From positions 1-64,000 of the forward strand of contig DATNFO010000061.1 of NCBI GenBank assembly GCA_035606355.1: DNA of 64,000 bases, written 5' to 3'. The notes beneath the pieces were generated by a model, which was not told the DNA's origin, ran no database searches, and saw only the letters and a program-made list of their open reading frames with translations. A program made the translations under genes and the position numbers. Source of the DNA: Sulfopaludibacter sp035606355. GTDB taxonomy: Bacteria > Acidobacteriota > Terriglobia > Bryobacterales > Bryobacteraceae. Shown one piece after another: positions 8,955 through 18,117 of the stretch (positions are counted from its first letter, which is position 1; every line of letters begins with the position of its first letter).

Positions 8955-10060
8955 AAATCGAACGAGTAACGCTGCGGCAGATTCGCATGCCGCTGGTGCA
9001 TTTCTTCGAGACCAGCTTTGGACGCACGTATTCGCGCGACATCGTGCTGGTGGAAGTGCAGGCCGAAGGTTTGTCGGGCTGGGGCGAAGTCACTGCCGGC
9101 GAAAAGCCGTTTTACAACGAGGAGTGGACCGATTCGGCGTGGCTCATTGTCCGCGATTACGCCGCCCCGCGCGTTCTCGGCAAGGACCTCGCGGGCCCCG
9201 AGGCCGTCTACCCGCTGACCGCACACATTCGCGGCCACAACATGGCGCGCGGGGGTCTGGAGACGGCAATTTGGGATCTGAGCGCGCGTAGGGAGGGGGT
9301 GCCGCTTTGGAAGAAGATCGGAGGCGGCGCGCGGCGTGAAATCCCGTGCGGCGTTTCCATTGGCATTCAGGATTCCGTGCCGCAACTGATCGACAAGATT
9401 CAAACGGAGCTCGACGCCGGGTACCAGCGCATCAAGATGAAGATCAAACCTGGCTGGGATGTCGACGTGGTCCGCGCGGTACGCGAACGCTTTCCCTCCA
9501 TCAAGCTGATGGCCGATGCGAACAGCGCGTACACACTCGCCGATGCCGCTCATTTGCGCAAGCTCGACGATTTTTATCTGATGATGATTGAGCAGCCGCT
9601 CAGTCATGACGACATCATCGACCACGCTGAGTTGCAGGCGCAGTTGCACACGCCGATCTGCCTGGATGAGTGTATTCGCACGGCGCACCACGCCGAGCAG
9701 GCAATCAAACTGCGCGCCTGCGGCATTATCAACATCAAGCTGGGGCGAGTCGGCGGCTTTGCAGAGGCGAAGCGGGTGCATGATGTGGCGCAGTCGGCCG
9801 GCATCCCGGTGTGGTGCGGTGGAATGCTGGAAGCCGGCGTGGGCCGTGCGCACAACATCGCTCTGGCGACGCTGCCGAACTTCGTTCTGCCGGGCGACGT
9901 TTCGGCGAGCAAGCGCTACTGGGCTCGCGACATCATCACTCCGCCAGTCGAAACCACGCCGCGGGGCACGATTGAAATTCGCGACGACCTTGGATTCGGC
10001 TACGCACTCGATCGCGACTTCCTGCAGAGTGTCACAGTCCGCGAGGAGTCTATCGGTTGA
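8951..10060 (+). CDS. Enolase-superfamily o-succinylbenzoate synthase / N-succinylamino acid racemase
   Basis: This 369-aa enzyme is of the MenC/NSAR subgroup. The KxK acid-base motif is K162-M-K164, the second catalytic lysine is K263 (NIKLG), and the metal ligands are D189 (MADAN), E214 (IEQP) and D239 (LDE). The ATG at 8951 overlaps the GNAT stop; an in-frame GTG lies at 8945. There are no men genes in the window and the partner is a GNAT enzyme, which favours N-succinylamino acid racemase over menaquinone synthesis. Many members do both. Confidence 0.88.
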   Translation: MKIERVTLRQIRMPLVHFFETSFGRTYSRDIVLVEVQAEGLSGWGEVTAGEKPFYNEEWTDSAWLIVRDYAAPRVLGKDLAGPEAVYPLTAHIRGHNMARGGLETAIWDLSARREGVPLWKKIGGGARREIPCGVSIGIQDSVPQLIDKIQTELDAGYQRIKMKIKPGWDVDVVRAVRERFPSIKLMADANSAYTLADAAHLRKLDDFYLMMIEQPLSHDDIIDHAELQAQLHTPICLDECIRTAHHAEQAIKLRACGIINIKLGRVGGFAEAKRVHDVAQSAGIPVWCGGMLEAGVGRAHNIALATLPNFVLPGDVSASKRYWARDIITPPVETTPRGTIEIRDDLGFGYALDRDFLQSVTVREESIG

Positions 10061-11352
10061 ACGCATTCGTCTCGCTACTGCGCGAGAATCGCAACTACCG
10101 CTACACGTGGATCGGCCAGGTAGTCAGCGAAATCGGGGACCACTTCAACAACGTCGCGGTGTTCAGCCTGGCCGTGGCGACCACCCGCAGCGGAATGGTG
10201 GTGAGCGGCGTGATGCTTTCGCGCGCCATTCCCGCGATGCTCGCCGGTCCCCTTGCGGGCGTGACGCTGGACCGCTTCGACCGCAAACGCGTGATGATCG
10301 CGAGCGATCTGATTCGCGCGGTGGTGGCGGCGGGCTTCATCTTCTCGGTCGCCCATCCTTCGCCGGCGCTGTTGTACGTCTTGAGCGGACTCCTGATGGT
10401 GGCGTCGCCATTTTTTACGAGCGGCCGTGCCTCCATTCTTCCGTCCATCGCGACCGCCGATGAGTTGCACACGGCGAACTCGCTCACGCAAACCACGCAA
10501 TGGACCACGCTCGCAATCGGAGCGTTTCTGGGCGGGACGAGCGTCATGCAGTTCGGCTACCGGTGGGCGTTTGCAGGCAACGCGCTTTCGTTCGTCTTTT
10601 CGGCGATTTGCATTTCGCGGCTGTTCCTGCCGGGCCGCGGATTTCTTCCGCCTCGGCGCGCGATTACCGAAGCGCAGGTGGTGCGTCCGTGGCACGAATA
10701 TGTCGAAGGGCTGCGGTACATGCGCTCCGTGCCGCTGATCATGGGGTTGCTTGCCGTGAATATCGGTTGGGCTACCGGTGGCGGCGCGGCCCAGATCCTC
10801 TTCAGCATTTTCGGCGAGATGGTGTTCAATCGCGGACCCGCGGGGCTCGGCGAGGTTTGGGGCTGCGCCGGTGTGGGCCTGCTCTGCGGGGGCGCGCTGG
10901 CGTATTCTATTGGCCGCCGCCTCAGCTTTCGCAATTACAAGCGCACCATCGTGATCTGCTACATCCTGCATGGCGGGTCGTACATTCTGTTCAGCCAGAG
11001 CCGCGGGTTCGTGCTGGCGCTGGTGTTTATCGCGCTCTCGCGAGCTGGCGTCGGCGTCAGCAGCGTGCTCAATCAGTGGCAGCTTCTGCGAATCGTGCCG
11101 AACGGATTGCGCGGCAGGGTCTTCTCCACCATGGAATCGCTGCAATGGAGCGTGATGATGATTTCGATGACGCTGGCCGGAATCGCATCGCAATATTGGA
11201 ATCCGCGCACCATCGGTACGATCGCCGGAGCGCTCAGTTCGACGACCGCGATATCCTGGGGCTGGCTGCACCTGACCGGCCGGCTTCCGGAGCCGGCGCG
11301 CGAGGGCGTAGACCCGGAGGAGATCGAGGTCCATGGAGAGCCCGCCGCCTGA
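10057..11352 (+). CDS. MFS transporter, EntS-like
   Basis: This 431-aa protein has about 12 hydrophobic segments and the MFS loop DRFDRKRVMIASD between helices 2 and 3. Its overall form resembles the MFS_3 (EntS/macrolide exporter) group. It starts with TTG at 10057, overlapping the stop of the preceding enolase gene, with GGAG about 10 nt upstream. The substrate is unknown. Tight coupling with the GNAT/NSAR pair suggests export or import of an amino acid derivative, but this is only inference. Confidence 0.85.
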   Translation: MNAFVSLLRENRNYRYTWIGQVVSEIGDHFNNVAVFSLAVATTRSGMVVSGVMLSRAIPAMLAGPLAGVTLDRFDRKRVMIASDLIRAVVAAGFIFSVAHPSPALLYVLSGLLMVASPFFTSGRASILPSIATADELHTANSLTQTTQWTTLAIGAFLGGTSVMQFGYRWAFAGNALSFVFSAICISRLFLPGRGFLPPRRAITEAQVVRPWHEYVEGLRYMRSVPLIMGLLAVNIGWATGGGAAQILFSIFGEMVFNRGPAGLGEVWGCAGVGLLCGGALAYSIGRRLSFRNYKRTIVICYILHGGSYILFSQSRGFVLALVFIALSRAGVGVSSVLNQWQLLRIVPNGLRGRVFSTMESLQWSVMMISMTLAGIASQYWNPRTIGTIAGALSSTTAISWGWLHLTGRLPEPAREGVDPEEIEVHGEPAA

Positions 11353-12070
11353 GCAGTCGCTAAACGGCAAAATTGTACTTGTTACAGGAGCGGCCAAACG
11401 TATCGGCCGCGGCATCGCGCTGCGGCTCGCGAAGGAAGGCGCACGCGTCGCGATTCACTACCACAGGTCGGAAGCCGAAGCGCGACGGACGTCGGAGGAG
11501 TGCGGCGGAGCGCCGCTGTTCCGATGCAACCTCGAGAGCGTGCCCGAGATCATTCGCATGTTCACGGAGGTCGAGGAGCGCCTCGGCCGTCTCGACGGCC
11601 TGGTGAACAACGCGGCGCGCTTCACGCGTTTCGATCCGCTCGATATTACGGAGAAGGACTGGGACTTCATCCACTCCGTCAACCTGAAGGCGACGTTCTT
11701 CTGCTGCCAGCAAGGCGCGCGCGTGATGCGGAAGGTCGGCGGAGGCCGCATCGTGAACATCAGCTCGCTGGGCGGCATCCGGCCCTGGGCGGAACATGCG
11801 CACTACTGCGCATCCAAAGCCGGGGTCATCATGATGACGAAGGCGTTGGCCAAGGCGTTCGCGCCTGACATCACGGTGAATTCCGTGGCTCCCGGCGTAA
11901 TTCCGTTCGACGATATCGACGAGCGCGGACGGAAGATGATCGAAGCGACTCCGGCGAAGCGGGGTGGCACGCCGGAAGAGATCGCGGGCGCAGTGGTTTT
12001 TTTCCTCAAAGCGTCAAATTTCGTGACAGCGCAGGTGATCGCGATCGATGGTGGTTTGAGTTCCCGATGA
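11333..12070 (+). CDS. SDR family oxidoreductase, pteridine reductase/FabG-like
   Basis: This 245-aa short-chain dehydrogenase has the NAD(P)-binding motif TGAAKRIG at 18-25 and NNAA at 92-95. The catalytic Ser is at 144/145, with Y158 and K162 (YCASK). The TGAAKRIG...IHYHRS arrangement is typical of pteridine-reductase-like members that prefer NADPH. It overlaps the MFS stop by 20 bp and has GGAGG upstream. It ends the mazG-GNAT-NSAR-MFS run; the substrate is unknown. Confidence 0.9.
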   Translation: MESPPPEQSLNGKIVLVTGAAKRIGRGIALRLAKEGARVAIHYHRSEAEARRTSEECGGAPLFRCNLESVPEIIRMFTEVEERLGRLDGLVNNAARFTRFDPLDITEKDWDFIHSVNLKATFFCCQQGARVMRKVGGGRIVNISSLGGIRPWAEHAHYCASKAGVIMMTKALAKAFAPDITVNSVAPGVIPFDDIDERGRKMIEATPAKRGGTPEEIAGAVVFFLKASNFVTAQVIAIDGGLSSR

Positions 12071-12157
12071 AGTGTGCGCGGGATCACAATTTACACATGC
12101 CAAATGATCGAATTCGCGGCCGGATTGGGCGTTAATAAAGGTCTACGGAGGACTCAA

Positions 12158-14296
12158 ATGATACGTACAATCGGAAGTCTTGCGCTTGCGCTGTGCCTCG
12201 GCGCAGCAGCGCAAGCCGCCACAACTAATACGACACTTACTGTTACGGCATCGGGATCTTTTGCAGGCACGAGTATTACTGCTACGGGAACAGGCTCGCT
12301 TGGATCGAGCAGCGGGAGTTTCTCTTCCACGCTCTCCCTGACAAGTGCTGACACTTCGGGGAACCTGAACGCCCCGTTCACGCTCACGCTTTCGGGCGGA
12401 ACGCTGGCCGGAACGCTGAAGATTCCGACGTCCGCCCTTACTGCACCGAGCGGTAGCACCGTTTCAGGCTCGGCTACTATCGACGGCACTAAGAGCACAG
12501 GAACCTATGCGGGAGCTACTGGCTCATTCACCCTTACCGGTACAGCGGGTCTGAACACGTCGACGCTCGCGTTGAGCATCAGCTTTAGCGGTCCGGGCAC
12601 GATTACTACGGGCAGCGGCGGCGGACCTACCGGCAATGCGCCGACCATCACCGACGTTCTCGATGCAGCCAGCAACACGGCGGACGTCGCCCAGGGAACC
12701 ATCTTCGTAGTGAAGGGCACGAACCTCTCGGCGGCCGGGTTCAAGAGTTTCGACGTGCCGCGTCCGACGGTGGCACCCGACGGCGTGAAGATCACCTTCA
12801 CTCCCGCAGCCGGCGGCGCTGCAACCGACACGCTGCTGTGGTACGAGTACAACCAGAGCGGAGTGAATCAACTCGCGGGAATTATCCCGTCCACACTGGC
12901 TGTAGGCAAGTACAACGTGACGGTGACGAACGGCACCGTGAGCGCCCCATTCAGCGCGAACGTCGTGGCCCGTAAGTTCGAGCTGTTCACGCAGGATAGT
13001 TCCGGCACCGGGCTGGCATCCGTTCAAAACTCCATTAGCAGCACTCACGTGGACTTGAACAGCTTTACCACCGGTAATGGCAAGGCGACCACGATTTCGC
13101 CTGCGCATCCCGGCCAGTTCATCATTGCGTACGGCACCGGCCTGGGAGCGCTCGCGAACGGCGACAACGCCACTGCTCCCGTGCATGACTTCACGGCCGA
13201 CGGTGTGACTGTTCAGGCCATTGTGGGCGGGGTTTCGATTCCCGCGCTTTTCGCCGGCCGCGCCGGGTACGCTGGTGAGGACCAACTCAACTTTCAGTTG
13301 CCTGGGAACGTGCCCACGGGCTGCGCGGTGCCGTTCCAGATTTCGGTGAACGGGCAACTCAGCAACACTACCTTCATCGCCATCGCTCCGGATGCGAATG
13401 CTACGGCATGCGTGCAGCCCGGGTTCACCACCCAGCAGCTGCAAAACTTCGATAACGGCGGCACATATACGGTGGGCACGTTCAGCTTGACGTCGTTCTC
13501 CGAAACCGTGCAGGGCACTAGCGTCACTGTCTCCAACGTCGGCGGCGCGTTCACCAAGTTCACCGGGTTCCAGTTCGCCGGTGCTGCCGCCGCCTCCCTC
13601 AATAGCTCCACGATAGGCACGTGTACCGTCACCCGAACGACGGGTAATGCGTCGCCAGTGGTGACGGGAGTAGGCGGAACGTCGCTGGACGCGGGCAGTA
13701 TCACGCTGACGGGACCGACGGGGTCGAAGCTCACGAACACGGCGCTCACGGAGACGAAGACCGTGACTTCCAGCGGCACCGATATCGCTTATTCGTTGGG
13801 AATCGGCAGCTTCGGCGGGTTCACATTGCCGGGTTCGGTGGACGGCACGATCGTCCCCGGCACCTACACGTTGAACGGCGCGGGGGGAGCGGATGTCGGG
13901 AAGTTTAACGCTTCGGTATCCATTGGCAGTCCTCTGACGGTCACCGGCGGTTTGCCCGGTAGCGTTGTCAGAAACTCCGGTCTGACGCTGAACTGGACAG
14001 GCGGAAACGCCACGGATCTGGTCGAGATCTTCGGATCGTCCTCCACTGCGACCACGGGCGGAACGACGACCGAGTTCATCTGCTTGACCACGGCCGCGCA
14101 GAAGACCTTTACGGTTCCCAGTTCGGTGCTGAATCAGCTTCCGGCATCCACGTCCGGCAGCCTGGCGGTGCTTTCATCGGTCGCGCCGACCTCGGCGAAC
14201 GGGCAGTTCACGGCCCCTCTGACGGCGGGTGGAGACATCAATTTCGGGACGTTCCTGGCGCTGTCTGGAACCGGCGGTCTCGTGAGCTGGCAATAG
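12158..14296 (+). CDS. Secreted TIGR03437-domain protein
   Basis: This secreted protein of about 712 aa begins with a clear signal peptide (MIRTIGSLALALCLGAAAQA). A Ser/Thr/Gly-rich beta region follows. A TIGR03437-type module spans about residues 165-450; it starts at DVLDAASN, contains GTIFVVKGTNLS and YGTGLGAL, and ends at PFQISVNGQ. A further beta-rich C-terminal part follows. The ATG at 12158 has GGAGG 8 nt upstream, so I prefer it to an earlier in-frame codon at 12074. TIGR03437 modules are abundant in Solibacter-type acidobacteria; their function is unknown, perhaps surface binding. Confidence 0.8.
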   Translation: MIRTIGSLALALCLGAAAQAATTNTTLTVTASGSFAGTSITATGTGSLGSSSGSFSSTLSLTSADTSGNLNAPFTLTLSGGTLAGTLKIPTSALTAPSGSTVSGSATIDGTKSTGTYAGATGSFTLTGTAGLNTSTLALSISFSGPGTITTGSGGGPTGNAPTITDVLDAASNTADVAQGTIFVVKGTNLSAAGFKSFDVPRPTVAPDGVKITFTPAAGGAATDTLLWYEYNQSGVNQLAGIIPSTLAVGKYNVTVTNGTVSAPFSANVVARKFELFTQDSSGTGLASVQNSISSTHVDLNSFTTGNGKATTISPAHPGQFIIAYGTGLGALANGDNATAPVHDFTADGVTVQAIVGGVSIPALFAGRAGYAGEDQLNFQLPGNVPTGCAVPFQISVNGQLSNTTFIAIAPDANATACVQPGFTTQQLQNFDNGGTYTVGTFSLTSFSETVQGTSVTVSNVGGAFTKFTGFQFAGAAAASLNSSTIGTCTVTRTTGNASPVVTGVGGTSLDAGSITLTGPTGSKLTNTALTETKTVTSSGTDIAYSLGIGSFGGFTLPGSVDGTIVPGTYTLNGAGGADVGKFNASVSIGSPLTVTGGLPGSVVRNSGLTLNWTGGNATDLVEIFGSSSTATTGGTTTEFICLTTAAQKTFTVPSSVLNQLPASTSGSLAVLSSVAPTSANGQFTAPLTAGGDINFGTFLALSGTGGLVSWQ

Positions 14297-14908
14297 AGAA
14301 GGATGGCTCAGGCGGTCGCCGAGTGCGGCCGCCTGACGTGCCGGAATCCCTCCTGGAAAATTATCGAACTGCTTTTTCTCCGCATTCGAACGCACTCCGA
14401 TCCCCGGCACCTTTTACCGTAGGTGCTTTATGCTGCTAAGGGAGCCGCGCCCGTGAGGATCTGTGAAAGAATCGAATTCTTTCCGTATCTCCGGCACCGT
14501 TTACCGCTCCCTTACGGTCACGGCTCCGTATGTGGTTGATGCTGCTAACGGAGCCGCGACCGTGAGGGGTTGTGAAAAATCCGGCTCTCGTTCTCGTCGC
14601 GCTCCATTCGCCTGTCGATACACCTTTTGCCGCTCCCTAACGGTCACGGCTCCGTTAGCAGCATCAACTACATACGGAGCCGTGACCGTAAGGGAGCGGT
14701 AAAAGGTGCCGGAAATTCGAGTGCGTTTGAATGCGGCAAGAAAGCAATTCGAGATTTTTTCTCAGCCCCGTGAGGAAGCGGTAAAAGGTGCATCGAAAAA
14801 CGAATGGAGTGCGGCGAGAACGGCAGCAGGATTCTTCACAGGCTCGTAAGCAAGCGGTAAAAGGTGTATCGCAAGGCGAATGGAGCGCGACGAGTCGCTA
14901 CTTGACCC
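14297..14908. repeat. Repeat-rich convergent intergenic region with nested MITE-like copies
   Basis: This 612-bp gap lies between convergent genes. Directly after the + gene there is a stem-loop (TCAGGCGG 14308-14315 with CCGCCTGA 14329-14336). The rest is copies of one repeat family: a degenerate copy at about 14369-14470, a partial hairpin copy at about 14491-14565, a full inverted copy at 14566-14769, and further half-units at about 14770-14897. No coding potential is visible. Confidence 0.75.
14566..14769 (-). mobile_element. MITE-like element, copy 1, with 88-bp palindrome
   Basis: This 204-bp unit starts with GGGGTTGTGAAAAAT and ends with a degenerate inverted version (ATTTTTTCTCAGCCCC). 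Its core, 14621-14708, is a hairpin of two 35-nt arms (33 of 35 positions pair) around an 18-nt loop, TAGCAGCATCAACTACAT. The flanking blocks are the reverse complement of those in the copies at 34657 and 61389, so the element has polarity and is inverted here. No open reading frame lies within it, which fits a non-autonomous element. Confidence 0.65.
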
Positions 14909-15400
14909 TTAGTGCGATTCCGGCGGCTTGGGAGGCAGGGCGGCGGCCGCCGAATCGTATTTCGGTCCAAGCCCTAACGCGATAATCGACAGCGAATTCA
15001 ACTTCCCGGCGCCATCGATCTTCTGATCCGCCTGAAACCGCTTCAGCGCTTCGATCGACGAGGCGCCCCATGTCCCACTCACATCGTCCTGGCTGAGATA
15101 CCCGCGACCGGCCAGCGCAGCTTGAATCTCCTGGTACCGCTGCGAAGTCGGCGCGGTCTGACGATTGCGCCACGTCGTTACCGGCGCACGCCGCGCTACC
15201 GTTGTGGTTCTACTTTTCGCGCGTGGCGAGGCAGCGACACTCCGATTCGCGCTTCCCTTGCTCTTCCGCGGCGCGCTTTTCGACGCGGTCCTTTTGCGAC
15301 TGTTTGTGACGGCAGGCTTTTTCTTGGCCGTACTTTGGGCGGCGCTGGCACTCACAGCGACTAGCGCGGCCGCAACGGCAAAGGAAGATAGTTTCCGCAT
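14909..15400 (-). CDS. Secreted peptidoglycan-binding (PGBD) protein
   Basis: The 163-aa product begins with a signal peptide (MRKLSSFAVAAALVAVSASA). A very basic Lys/Arg/Ser-rich linker runs over about residues 22-80, and one PG_binding_1-like domain covers about 85-145 (QEIQAALAGRGYLS...GASSIEALKRFQ). It is likely exported and binds cell wall, with the basic linker perhaps contacting anionic polymers. The ATG at 15400 has AGGAG 6 nt upstream. Confidence 0.8.
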   Translation of the reverse strand: MRKLSSFAVAAALVAVSASAAQSTAKKKPAVTNSRKRTASKSAPRKSKGSANRSVAASPRAKSRTTTVARRAPVTTWRNRQTAPTSQRYQEIQAALAGRGYLSQDDVSGTWGASSIEALKRFQADQKIDGAGKLNSLSIIALGLGPKYDSAAAALPPKPPESH

Positions 15401-15466
15401 ACGCACTCCTAATTCTACCAAGGCAGGGCGGCCCCCGGTCCGGCGCGCGGGACCGCACGTCTGAAC

Positions 15467-15500
15467 AAAAAAAAGGCGGCCGGAACTCAGTCCGGCCGCC
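15467..15500 (-). terminator. Rho-independent terminator of htrA
   Basis: On the minus strand the sequence forms a 10-bp GC-rich stem, GGCGGCCGGA with TCCGGCCGCC around a 6-nt loop, followed by eight T. It lies about 45 bp after the HtrA stop codon. Confidence 0.92.
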
Positions 15501-15544
15501 TGTCGGGTCGCGCATTGCCCAGTGGGCTTACGCGTGGTCTTGCA

Positions 15545-17179
15545 TTAATGGTTCGCCGGCAGTGCGCCCGCGACGTAGCTCGACTGCCAGTCGCCATTGC
15601 GCCCGGGTTGTTTGCGGAGGAAGCGGAACTGAACCGCTTCGCCCGGCTTCAGCGTCGCCTGGATCCGCTTAACGTCCTCGGTGGAGTTGACCGGCTGGTT
15701 CTTGATCGACATGAGAATGTCGCCCTGCACCAATCCGATATCCTCGGCAAACGAGTTGGGCTCCACTTCTACGATCTGCACGCCGCCCTTCTCCTTCAGG
15801 CCCAACGCTTCGCGCTTCTGGTCCGTAAGGTTCTGAATGGACATGCCGAAGCTCACCGTTGTGCCTTCCGGCTTTGCCTGGCTCTTTTCGGAACCGCTGC
15901 CGAAACGGTCGGGGAAGATCTGCGTAAGATCGCCGACCGTGACCTTGAAGTTGTCCCGCTTCCCATTGCGCATGACGGCGACCTCGACGGCCTGGCCGAT
16001 CGGCGTAGCTGTCACAACATCGACGAGTTGGTTGCCGTCAACCACGGGTTTGCCGTTGATGGCGGTGATGATATCGCCATCCTTGAGACCGGCCTTTTCC
16101 GCCGGACCGCCGGGCGCCACCGTCTGCACGAAAACGCCTTGCTTCAACCCGTTGGCCTCAAGCAGGTTGCGCGCCGTGTCCGTATCGCTGGGCGTAAACG
16201 TAATGCCAATAGATCCGCGCGTCACCTTGCCGTTCTTGATGATGTCGTTATAAACCTTCGCGGCCGTGTTCATCGGCAGGGCGAAGCCAATGCCCTGATA
16301 GCCGCCCGATTGCGAAGCGATGGCTGTATTAATTCCGATCACTTCACCACGCATGTTCAGCAGCGGTCCGCCCGAGTTGCCGGGATTGATCGCCGCGTCG
16401 GTCTGCAGAAAGTGCTGGAATTGCATGGAGGGATCGACGTCGCGTCCGGTCGCGCTGATGATGCCCGCGGTCACGGTCGCCTGAAACCCGAAGGGAGAAC
16501 CGATCGCCATGGCCCAGTCGCCGACATGCACAGCATCGGAGTTGCCGATTTTGGCGGGGGTCATGTCACGCTTGCCTTCGACGCGAATAATCGCGAGGTC
16601 CGTGGGTGAGTCGACACCCACAACTTTGGCCTCGTACTCCGCGGTGTCGCCGGTGAACTTCACTTTAATTCGGTCGGCCTTATCCACCACGTGATTGTTG
16701 GTCAAAATGTAGCCGGCTTTGTCCACGACGACGCCGGACCCGAGCGCCTCGCTGCGGCGATTGCCGCCGAGTTCGGGATTGCCGTCGAACGGGCTGGTGC
16801 CGCCCCCGCCGAAGAACCGCCGGAGAAATTCGTCCATACCGCCGTTGCCGCCCTGATCCTCGTCGTCGGGAGGCACAGCCTGGCGACGCCCGTTACCGCG
16901 ATTGCGGCTTTGAGGAGACACTTTCGGGAGATACGTAGTTGAAATGTTTACGACGCTCGGCTCCACCATCTTGGCGATCTGCGAAAACGTCGTCGATAAC
17001 TCCACGGGACTGGGAATGACGAGCGGTGTCGCACCGGGCGCCGCGGTATTGTCTCTGGCCGCTTTCACCCCCGTATTGGTCGTGATCAGGGTGCCGATCA
17101 CGATACCGATCGAGAGAGTGAAAAGGATCAGCGTGAACGAAAGCAGCTTCTGTGTGCGCAATTTGTCAAAGTAACTCAT
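15545..17179 (-). CDS. HtrA/DegP-family serine protease with two PDZ domains
   Basis: This 544-aa periplasmic or membrane-anchored protease has an N-terminal hydrophobic anchor at residues 12-33. The trypsin-like catalytic triad is H163 (NNHVV), D204 (PTDLA) and S269 (GNSGGP). Two PDZ domains follow (about residues 320-405 and 430-535), the first with GVFVQTVAPGGPAEKAGLKDGD. A Gly/Asp-rich linker (about 90-140) precedes the protease. It acts in envelope protein quality control. It has its own terminator at 15467-15500. Confidence 0.95.
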   Translation of the reverse strand: MSYFDKLRTQKLLSFTLILFTLSIGIVIGTLITTNTGVKAARDNTAAPGATPLVIPSPVELSTTFSQIAKMVEPSVVNISTTYLPKVSPQSRNRGNGRRQAVPPDDEDQGGNGGMDEFLRRFFGGGGTSPFDGNPELGGNRRSEALGSGVVVDKAGYILTNNHVVDKADRIKVKFTGDTAEYEAKVVGVDSPTDLAIIRVEGKRDMTPAKIGNSDAVHVGDWAMAIGSPFGFQATVTAGIISATGRDVDPSMQFQHFLQTDAAINPGNSGGPLLNMRGEVIGINTAIASQSGGYQGIGFALPMNTAAKVYNDIIKNGKVTRGSIGITFTPSDTDTARNLLEANGLKQGVFVQTVAPGGPAEKAGLKDGDIITAINGKPVVDGNQLVDVVTATPIGQAVEVAVMRNGKRDNFKVTVGDLTQIFPDRFGSGSEKSQAKPEGTTVSFGMSIQNLTDQKREALGLKEKGGVQIVEVEPNSFAEDIGLVQGDILMSIKNQPVNSTEDVKRIQATLKPGEAVQFRFLRKQPGRNGDWQSSYVAGALPANH

Positions 17180-17253
17180 CGGAACCTCTTAACTCCTAGG
17201 CAGGATTGAACCGAAATCATTATATTCCGTCGCTTACAGGATGGATGTCCCCG

Positions 17254-18117
17254 TTACCGTAACGGTTTCAGCTCCACCACCAGAACTCCGCCGAGAATGA
17301 GAATCGCTCCGGCTGCGGCGCGCGCTGAAAGACCCTCACCCAATACAAAGAACGATGTCATCCAGGCGAACACCGGCTCCAGCATGTAAATCAGTGCCGT
17401 CCGGGTTGAAGTGGTGTACTGCTGTGCCCAAGCTTGCACGGTGAATGCCAGCCCGGTACAGAAGAAACCTGTTATTAGTATCGCCCAGACCACAGCCGGA
17501 CGCCAGAGGACGTGGGGCGTTTCCACGCAAGGGAACAAGACGAGAGCCCAAACACCCGCCGCGCCGATCTGCGATACCGATAACACCTCAAAACTCATCG
17601 TTTCGGAGAAATGTCCCAAACTCACGATGTGGGCGGCGTAACAGGCCGTGCCGGCAAGCGTTAGCAGGTCGCCCGGGTTGATGGAACTGATCGCGCCCTG
17701 AAGCGTCATCAGTCCAAGTCCGGCGACCGCGATTGCGACCCCCGCCACCTCACTGATACGGGGCCTGTTGCGATAGACGAGTGAACCGAGCAAAGGTACC
17801 ATTACAGACGTAAGTCCGGTAATGAACGCGCATTGCGACGGCGACGTAAGCCGCAGGCCCAGTGTCTGAAACGCATATCCGCCGAAGAGGAATGATCCGG
17901 CGACTGCTCCGGCGGCTACCTGATTCCACCGCAATGAGACGCGACTGCGGCGGGCGGCGAACCAGATCGCGAGAACGACCGTCGCAAGTCCGAATCGCAG
18001 GGCCAAAAACAGGAGTGTGGAAACGTTCGCGAGCGCCGATTTTACGAGCACGAACGTCGCGCCCCAGACGAGCGCATTCCATCCGAGAGCGAGATCGGCG
18101 ACAGACCGGCGGCTCAT
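17254..18117 (-). CDS. EamA/DMT family transporter
   Basis: This 287-aa protein has about 10 hydrophobic segments arranged as two EamA repeats. The first ends near FITGLTSVMVPLLG and the second contains YMLEPVFAWMTSFFVLGE. Family members export amino acids or metabolites. Its start overlaps the stop of the M20 peptidase gene (ATGA at 18114-18117). This coupling suggests a peptide or amino acid related role. Confidence 0.9.
   Translation of the reverse strand: MSRRSVADLALGWNALVWGATFVLVKSALANVSTLLFLALRFGLATVVLAIWFAARRSRVSLRWNQVAAGAVAGSFLFGGYAFQTLGLRLTSPSQCAFITGLTSVMVPLLGSLVYRNRPRISEVAGVAIAVAGLGLMTLQGAISSINPGDLLTLAGTACYAAHIVSLGHFSETMSFEVLSVSQIGAAGVWALVLFPCVETPHVLWRPAVVWAILITGFFCTGLAFTVQAWAQQYTTSTRTALIYMLEPVFAWMTSFFVLGEGLSARAAAGAILILGGVLVVELKPLR

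Noticed and set aside
8951..10060. Firm assignment as menC of menaquinone synthesis
   Set aside because: There are no other men genes nearby, and the coupled GNAT gene favours N-succinylamino acid racemase. The subgroup is often bifunctional, so I left the symbol empty.
14369..14897. Possible CRISPR array in the repeat-rich gap
   Set aside because: Repeats are long, palindromic, degenerate and of mixed orientation, with no regular spacers, and there are no cas genes in the window.
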